Source: DATLFA01 sp035525225
GTDB lineage: Bacteria; Actinomycetota; Acidimicrobiia; Acidimicrobiales; WLNW01
DNA length: 64,000 bases
NCBI GenBank assembly: GCA_035525225.1
Contig: DATLFA010000045.1
Span: 1-64,000, forward strand
Direction: 5' to 3'
Position 1 is the stretch's first letter. Each line of letters begins with the position of its first letter. The notes beneath the pieces were generated by a model, which saw nothing but the letters and a program-made list of their open reading frames with translations, ran no database searches and had not been told where the DNA came from. The translations under genes were made by a program, and so were the position numbers. Positions 58,940-64,000 of this stretch are shown here, piece by piece.

Positions 58940-59709
58940 GGCAGATTCGGCCAGTCGTCGGCCCGCAGCGCGGCGTCGGTACCCCCATCCATCACGACGA
59001 ACGACCCGACGAAATAGCGGGCCTCCTCCGACAGCAGATAGCGGATGAGGCCCGCGACTTCTTCGGGCTTGCCCGGCGCTTGCGTGGGTCGGGGCCAGTT
59101 CGGCATGTTGAGGATGAAGTCGAGGCCCGCTTCGGTCATGGGCGTCAGGATGATGCCGGGCGCGATCGCGTTGAGGCGTATACCGCAGCCGACCCAGTCA
59201 TCGGTGACGGCATTGCGCCGCACCCAGCGGGCGAGCGCGAGCTTGGCGACCGCGTAGCTCGTCCAACCGATGTCGGCCAGCATCTCGACGACCCGCTCCT
59301 CGTCACCGGCGAGGCACACCTCCACCGCTCGTGGATCGGCGCCGCCCGGCTGTGTCGTGGCCGCGTTCGAAGAGATCGCCACTGCCGCGGCATTGGTGCC
59401 CTTTGCGAGAAGGGGGCGCAACCCGGCAAGCGTGGCCACCGCGCCGAAGTAGTTGAGGCGGATGACCCGATCGCTGTCGTGCGTGCGCCCGCTGACGCCC
59501 GCGCCCGCGAGCAGTCCGTCGAGCGCGCCGCCCGACGCGCGCGTGACACCCTCGATCATCGCGGCGCGGCCGTCGGGGGTGGTCAGATCGGCGATGACCT
59601 CCGCGTCGTGCAGGTCGACGCCGATGACCTTGTGGCCCTCGTGCTCCAAGCGCTCGCGCGTTGCTCTACCGATACCCGACGCAGAACCGGTGATCGCGAT
59701 CGTGCCCAT
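58867..59709 (-). CDS. short-chain dehydrogenase/reductase (3-alpha-HSD-like)
   Basis: This 280-residue SDR has MGTIAITGSASGIGRATRER, an NAG-like AGAGVSGRT and catalytic Y-x-x-x-K in WTSYAVAKLALARWVRRNAV. YFVGSFVVMDGGTDAALRAD lies near the end. D-L-H at the end of beta-2 (VIGVDLHDAEVIAD) with short beta-3 resembles bacterial 3-alpha-hydroxysteroid dehydrogenases. The last 24 residues are disordered-looking and are encoded opposite the zinc-ribbon gene. It shares its strand with the MFS gene, whose stop is 10 bases upstream. Confidence 0.92.
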   Translation of the reverse strand: MGTIAITGSASGIGRATRERLEHEGHKVIGVDLHDAEVIADLTTPDGRAAMIEGVTRASGGALDGLLAGAGVSGRTHDSDRVIRLNYFGAVATLAGLRPLLAKGTNAAAVAISSNAATTQPGGADPRAVEVCLAGDEERVVEMLADIGWTSYAVAKLALARWVRRNAVTDDWVGCGIRLNAIAPGIILTPMTEAGLDFILNMPNWPRPTQAPGKPEEVAGLIRYLLSEEARYFVGSFVVMDGGTDAALRADDWPNLPYSPDDPRPSAASPASNASAATDA

Positions 59710-59719
59710 GGATCATTCC

Positions 59720-60904
59720 TCATTTCCAGACGCCGGCCCTCTTGCTCAAGGCCGCGGTCAGCGCCGTGAGTGCGAGCATCGCGCCCGCCGATGTCAGCCA
59801 GAGCGTACGCGCTCCATAGGCACCGTAGAGCACGGCGCCGAGCGCTGCCGCAACGCCGGTCATCGTGCTCGAAATCGCGCCGTAGAGACCCTGGCCGGTG
59901 GCCAGCAGTTCGTTGGGCACGGCTCGGGCCATGGCCGACGAGCCCGCAGGTGTGGTGATCGTGTCGAATATCGATCGCAGCAGACCGAATGCCGCGATCA
60001 GTAGGGCAGTGTTCACGAGGCCGAACATGGCGATGACCGGCGCGGTGCACAGCATCGAGATGACGGCGGTGCGGTGCGCGCCGAAGCGGTCGGCGGTTCG
60101 TCCCCCGTAGCGAGTGAGGAATACGTAGGGGATCGCGAACGTCGACAGTGTGAGGGCGATCGCGCGGTCGCTCGAACCGAGGTCGGTGAGCTGCTTGGCG
60201 ATCACCGGTTCGAACGCGCCGATCGAGAGGTTCGCGGCTGCGCCGATCACGAGCGCGGCCCGAGCAGCCGGCATCACCAGCACCGCCCGCACGGCGTGGG
60301 GCCGCTGCTGGGTCGACGCCACCGAACTGGCGGTCACCCTGATGAACGGCAGTCCGATCAGCAACAACACGGTCGGAGCGAAGAAGGGCAGTCGCAGCCC
60401 ACCGAGTGCGTAGAGCCCGATCGCGAGCGGCGGCCCGACGACGAAGCCGGCGACCTCTACGGCGACCATCGTGCCGAGGAGTTGGCCGGCACGAGCGGGG
60501 TCTTGACTGACGATCGTGCGCCGGGCCGCGGGGTTGAACATCCCTCCGCCCGCGCCGACCAGCGCACGGGCCAGCGCGAACTGCCAGAACTGGTCGGAGA
60601 CCGCGAACCACGAGAACCCGACGGCCATGCTCAGCGCGCCGAGGCGCATGAGCAACAGGCTGTGCCCTCGATCGGCAAAACGGGCCAGGCTGAGTTGCGT
60701 GATGACGCTCATGATCACGCTCGTTGCGGTGATCAACCCGAGGCTTCTGGTCGGCAGGCCATGGGCATCCTGCAACTTCGGGAGCAACGCGAAGACCGCG
60801 GCGAACCCCAACATGTTGCACGCCGAGATCGCGACGATCACGACCATCGTGGTGGGGTCGAGGCGGCGCTCGGAGGACGACCTCACATCAAGCTCGTCCT
60901 TCAC
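59720..60904 (-). CDS. MFS transporter
   Basis: This 394-residue membrane protein has about 12 helices. ACNMLGFAAVFALLPKLQDA is followed by motif A-like SLARFADRGHSLLLMR and the later motif RYGGRTADRFGAHR. GTG 60904 (VKDELDVRSSSERRLDPTTM) is the likely start, although no clear ribosome-binding site is seen; an internal ATG at about 60847 is possible. Its promoter region includes three tandem 15-bp repeats shared with the divergent amidohydrolase. It is probably co-transcribed with the SDR. The substrate is unknown. Confidence 0.85.
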   Translation of the reverse strand: MKDELDVRSSSERRLDPTTMVVIVAISACNMLGFAAVFALLPKLQDAHGLPTRSLGLITATSVIMSVITQLSLARFADRGHSLLLMRLGALSMAVGFSWFAVSDQFWQFALARALVGAGGGMFNPAARRTIVSQDPARAGQLLGTMVAVEVAGFVVGPPLAIGLYALGGLRLPFFAPTVLLLIGLPFIRVTASSVASTQQRPHAVRAVLVMPAARAALVIGAAANLSIGAFEPVIAKQLTDLGSSDRAIALTLSTFAIPYVFLTRYGGRTADRFGAHRTAVISMLCTAPVIAMFGLVNTALLIAAFGLLRSIFDTITTPAGSSAMARAVPNELLATGQGLYGAISSTMTGVAAALGAVLYGAYGARTLWLTSAGAMLALTALTAALSKRAGVWK

Positions 60905-60933
60905 ACCACAAGCGTAGTTCGACCATGATGTAA

Positions 60934-60978
60934 GGGCGTGCAAGCAGAGGGCGTGCAAGCAGAGGGCGTGCAAGCAGA
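60934..60978. repeat. three perfect 15-bp direct repeats in a divergent promoter region
   Basis: Three exact tandem copies of GGGCGTGCAAGCAGA lie at 60934-60948, 60949-60963 and 60964-60978. They sit 30 bases upstream of the MFS start and 18 bases before the amidohydrolase start. Such iterated sites can bind a regulator cooperatively, or can arise by slippage. Confidence 0.95.
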
Positions 60979-60996
60979 GGTTGCAAAGGGGGCCCC

Positions 60997-62166
60997 ATGA
61001 GCACCAACGGGTGGTTGGTCGCGGACAGCGACATGCACATACTCGAGCCGGCGGATCTCTGGACGCGCTACATGGACCCGCGCTGGCGCTACGCCGCACC
61101 GATCGGGCTCAGCGAGCTCCAGCGCGATATGCGGGTCAAAGTCAAGAATCGCGTGATCGCGCGGCTCAGCGACCTGCATCCCGGCGCGTACGACGGCCTC
61201 TGGGACGAGTCGACCGACAGCGTGTTCGCACACGCGGAGGCGCGCGACTGGGACGCCAAGTCGCAACTCCTGGCCATGGACATGGAGAGCCTCGACAGCA
61301 CGGTCCTGTTCCCGAGCAGGGGGTTGTTCGTGCTCGGCCTGCAGAGCACACAGTTCCTCGGCAACGACGGGCTCGAGCCCGACCTCGCGCTCGAGATCGC
61401 GCGCGCCTACAACAACTGGCTGCACGACTTTCGCAGTGAGGCGCCCGACCGCATGCACGGTGCGGCGATGCTCGCGCCGCACGACGTCGCCGGCTCGGTC
61501 GACGAACTCGCTCGTTGCGTCGGTGACCTCGGGTTCAAGGCCGCGTTCATGACGCCCGGTCTGCCCGATCGCCGCCCGTGGCACGACCCCGTGTACGACC
61601 CCATCTGGCGCGAGTGCGTGCGTCTCGATGTGCCGGTCTGCTTTCACGGTGGCGGCAAGACCTACCTCGAGCCCGATTTCGCGTTCAGCGATCATCTCGG
61701 CCCGACCATGTTGTGGCATCCGTTCAATCAACCGCTCGGCATCATGTTCGTGGTGACGTGTCTCACCGCCGGTGGTGTCCTCGAGCGATTCCCCGACCTT
61801 CGTGTCGGGTTGCTCGAAGGCAACTGTGCCTGGGCCCCGTGGCTCGCGTATCGCCTCGACGAGCACTACGAATGGCTGGGCAAGCTCGAAGCTCCGGGTC
61901 TCCGCATGAAGCCGTCGCAGTACATGGTGCGCAATTGCTTCTTGTCGGTCGAAGCCGACGAAGCGGCGGCGCGGTACTACATCGACGAGTTCGGTGACGA
62001 CAACCTCGTGTTCTCCACCGACTATCCCCATGCCGACGCCAAGTTCCCGCGCTCTACCGAATCGTTCCTCGAGTTGCCGTTCGCCGAGTCGTCGAAGCGC
62101 AAGATCTTGTGGGACAACTACGAGAAGCTCTACAAGATCCCAGCCCCGACGAAAGTTGCTCGATGA
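60997..62166 (+). CDS. amidohydrolase family protein
   Basis: This 389-residue amidohydrolase_2-type TIM barrel has MSTNGWLVADSDMHILEPAD (D-x-D-x-H variant of the metal motif), VPVCFHGGGKTYLE with metal His, MLWHPFNQPLGIM and STDYPHADAKFP, the family C-terminal Asp/His. AAGGGGG precedes the ATG. The stop overlaps the nitroreductase ATG, so it is the first of at least three coupled genes. It is related to the amidohydrolase at 259. The substrate is unknown. Confidence 0.92.
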   Translation: MSTNGWLVADSDMHILEPADLWTRYMDPRWRYAAPIGLSELQRDMRVKVKNRVIARLSDLHPGAYDGLWDESTDSVFAHAEARDWDAKSQLLAMDMESLDSTVLFPSRGLFVLGLQSTQFLGNDGLEPDLALEIARAYNNWLHDFRSEAPDRMHGAAMLAPHDVAGSVDELARCVGDLGFKAAFMTPGLPDRRPWHDPVYDPIWRECVRLDVPVCFHGGGKTYLEPDFAFSDHLGPTMLWHPFNQPLGIMFVVTCLTAGGVLERFPDLRVGLLEGNCAWAPWLAYRLDEHYEWLGKLEAPGLRMKPSQYMVRNCFLSVEADEAAARYYIDEFGDDNLVFSTDYPHADAKFPRSTESFLELPFAESSKRKILWDNYEKLYKIPAPTKVAR

Positions 62167-62855
62167 CGCAGTTCGATTTGGAATCGATCGACCGATTGCT
62201 CACCACCACCAAGGCGGTTCGCCGGCGCCTCGACCTGACGCGGCCGGTACCCCGCGAGGTCGTGACCGACTGCATCCGGCTCGGGTGTTACGCCCCCAAT
62301 GCGTCGAACGCGCAAGAGTGGTTCTGGGTGGTCGTCGACGACGCCGAGCAGAAACGCAAGGTCGCGCAGATCTATCGCGACGTGCTCGTGCCGCGGGTGT
62401 CGCAGATGCTCGAATCGAAACTGTCCATGGGCGACGAAGCGGGTGCACGCATCTCGCGCTCGATCCTCTACCTCGCGGACTGCATGCACGAGGTGCCCGT
62501 GTTGGTCATCCCCTGCTACGACGTCGGTGCAGCCCTGCACCGCTACAACATCATGATCCCCGATCCGGGCCCACTCGGATTGTCGACGCACATGGATTCG
62601 GGCATGTTCGCGTCGGTCATCCCTGCAGTGTGGAGTTTCCAACTCGCGCTGCGCAGTCGCGGCCTCGGCTCGGTGTTGACCACCGCCCATCAACTGAATC
62701 AAACCGATATGGCCGAGGTGCTCGGCATCCCGACGAGCTGGTTCCAGGTTGCACTGATTCCGGTGGCGTATACGAAAGGCGAAGACTTCGCCCCCTCGCC
62801 GCGGCGACCGGTCGACGAGGTCATCATCTGGAACCGCGGAGACGGCGCGCGATGA
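62163..62855 (+). CDS. nitroreductase family protein
   Basis: This 230-residue FMN-dependent nitroreductase-fold protein has RLLTTTKAVRRRLDLTRPVP, then CIRLGCYAPNASNAQEWFWV (FMN-contacting A-P-S-x-x-N-x-Q equivalents), and the C-terminal half SVIPAVWSFQLALRSRGLGS and LGIPTSWFQVALIPVAYTKG. It starts at ATG 62163 over the amidohydrolase stop (ATGA) and ends over the next start. It probably reduces a nitro or enoyl substrate of the same pathway. Confidence 0.93.
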   Translation: MTQFDLESIDRLLTTTKAVRRRLDLTRPVPREVVTDCIRLGCYAPNASNAQEWFWVVVDDAEQKRKVAQIYRDVLVPRVSQMLESKLSMGDEAGARISRSILYLADCMHEVPVLVIPCYDVGAALHRYNIMIPDPGPLGLSTHMDSGMFASVIPAVWSFQLALRSRGLGSVLTTAHQLNQTDMAEVLGIPTSWFQVALIPVAYTKGEDFAPSPRRPVDEVIIWNRGDGAR

Positions 62856-64000
62856 CGGTCGTCGACGTGCGCGGCTTCGTCGTTGCCGGCTTCGAAGGGG
62901 TGCGCGACGCGTTCGTGAACAACTTCGTCGAGCAGGGCGAGGTCGGCGCGGGGTTCACGCTGTTCGTCGATGGCGTGATGGTGGCCGATATGTACGGCGG
63001 CGCCATCGACGAGGTGACGCGCGATCTGTACACCGACGAGACGTTGCAGGTCGTGTTCTCCACGACCAAAGGCGCGACCGCGGCCTGCGCCAGCCTGCTC
63101 GCGCAGCGAGGCCTGCTCGACTTCGACGCGCCCGTCGCGAGCTATTGGCCCGAGTTCGCGCAAGCGGGCAAGCAGCACATTCCGGTGCGGTGGTTGCTCT
63201 GCCACAAGGCGGGGTTGCCCACGATCGATCGTTCGCTGACCTTCGAAGAGACGTTGGCATGGCAGCCGGTGATCGAGGCGCTCGCGGCGCAGGAGCCGTA
63301 TTGGGAGCCAGGCACGCGATTCGGCTATCACGCGATCACCTATGGGTATCTCGTCGGCGAAGTGGTCCGTCGCGTCGCCGGCATCACGATGGGCGAATTC
63401 TGGCAACGAGAGTTCGCGCGCCCGCTGGGTCTCGAGTTCTTCATGGGGCTACCGGCCGAGCTCGAGTCGCGCGTCGCGCCGATGATCCCCGCGCCGGCGC
63501 CCGTGATGAGCGACGAGATGGGCGCTGCCGCGGCGAAGACGTTGTTGGCGCGGGCGATTTCGCTCAATGGCGCGTGGCCCGATCTCGCGACGGCAGCGAA
63601 TACGCAGCAGTATCACGCCGCCGAGCTCGGCGCGGCGGGTGGCATCACCAACGCCCGTTCATTGGCCCGTTTCTACGCCGGCTTGATCGGTCCCGTCGAA
63701 GGCGGGCCCGACTGGGCGCTTTTCACGCGAGAGACGATCGACCGGGCGCGGCAGCCACAGGCCGAGGGCGAGGACCTCGTGTTGTCGCTTTCGGGAACGT
63801 CGGTCCACACACGCTTCGGTCTCGGTTTCGCAACGACCGGTCCGATGCAGGTCTACGGCGGTCCGCGCGCGTTCGGTCACGGTGGCGCGGGCGGCTCGGC
63901 CGGATTTGCCGATCCCGATCTGGGCATCGCCGGCGGCTATGTCATGAACAAGATGCAGAACAACATCGACGGCGATCCGCGCTTTCGGGCGTTGCTCGGC
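62852..64000 (+). CDS. serine hydrolase, beta-lactamase/EstB family (incomplete)
   Basis: The gene starts at ATG 62852 over the nitroreductase stop and runs off the window after 383 residues. The S-x-x-K nucleophile motif is S70-T-T-K73, followed by Y159-H-A (the Y-x-x general-base position) and FGHGGAGGSAGFADPD as the third motif. Overall this matches class C-like esterases such as EstB, not resistance enzymes. In this operon it probably cleaves an ester or amide of the amidohydrolase/nitroreductase substrate. Confidence 0.9.
   Translation, partial: MTVVDVRGFVVAGFEGVRDAFVNNFVEQGEVGAGFTLFVDGVMVADMYGGAIDEVTRDLYTDETLQVVFSTTKGATAACASLLAQRGLLDFDAPVASYWPEFAQAGKQHIPVRWLLCHKAGLPTIDRSLTFEETLAWQPVIEALAAQEPYWEPGTRFGYHAITYGYLVGEVVRRVAGITMGEFWQREFARPLGLEFFMGLPAELESRVAPMIPAPAPVMSDEMGAAAAKTLLARAISLNGAWPDLATAANTQQYHAAELGAAGGITNARSLARFYAGLIGPVEGGPDWALFTRETIDRARQPQAEGEDLVLSLSGTSVHTRFGLGFATTGPMQVYGGPRAFGHGGAGGSAGFADPDLGIAGGYVMNKMQNNIDGDPRFRALLG

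Noticed and set aside
1..64000. tRNA, rRNA, transposase, integrase or phage genes
   Set aside because: None could be recognised. The pRiA4b ORF-3-like gene belongs to a family found in IS1096-type elements, but no transposase or terminal repeat is adjacent.

Overview
The window is 64 kb of G+C-rich bacterial chromosome with strong third-position G/C, many GTG starts and many 1-4 base gene overlaps. The gene content points to an actinobacterium and most plausibly to Acidimicrobiia: an F420-dependent luciferase-like oxidoreductase, PadR and BTAD/AAA regulators, several TIM-barrel amidohydrolases, a CaiB-type CoA transferase, a DUF222/HNH-like N-terminus and SRPBCC/ArsR pairs. No rRNA, tRNA, CRISPR array, phage structural gene or intact insertion sequence was seen. 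The lineage is inferred from families and was not tested.

Left part (1-6.7 kb): an amidohydrolase, a ChaB/Rho_N protein, an AlkB-type DNA dealkylase, a 50-residue basic peptide, and a tightly overlapped minus-strand cassette (44-residue membrane peptide, two PRC-barrel proteins, a DUF421 membrane protein). At about 5.95 kb an FtsX-type permease and a thioredoxin-reductase-like flavoprotein, read in opposite directions, are both cut off at the same point. A hydrolase tail follows.

Signalling block (6.7-17.6 kb): a receiver/degenerate-LuxR/class III cyclase fusion is translationally coupled to two tandem 688-residue membrane histidine kinases. The second kinase has Asn where the phosphoacceptor His should be. 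A lone receiver and a NarL-type regulator face them. A PadR/membrane-protein pair and a BTAD-AAA regulator follow.

Metabolic and transport genes (17.6-31.4 kb): an FAD monooxygenase-like protein, a CaiB CoA transferase preceded by a broken PIG-L deacetylase gene, the AzlCD exporter, and a four-gene minus-strand operon of transglutaminase-like proteins, a DUF2126 fusion and a circularly permuted ATP-grasp/alpha-E fusion. A TetR gene and a divergent SRPBCC gene share two matching inverted repeats.

Middle (31.4-52.3 kb): two MFS/ABC transport loci (including a heterodimeric ABC exporter with one degenerate site), an ArsR-like/AHSA1 pair, a DGPF protein with a shortened SigJ-type sigma factor, an AhpD-like protein, a Rieske oxygenase, an F420-type oxidoreductase, a LuxR-AAA regulator, an FAD oxidoreductase, pirin and an SDR.

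Right part (52.3-64 kb): a zone of gene decay (53.3-55.4 kb) with remnants of a Crp-type regulator, a TPR-type regulator and a truncated EthD-like gene, set among intact small genes. Then come oxidoreductase, methyltransferase, enoyl-CoA hydratase and SDR genes, an MFS pump, and a coupled amidohydrolase-nitroreductase-serine hydrolase operon that runs off the end. The most unusual features are the cyclase/pseudokinase signalling locus, the back-to-back truncation at 5.95 kb, and the number of broken or internally shortened genes.
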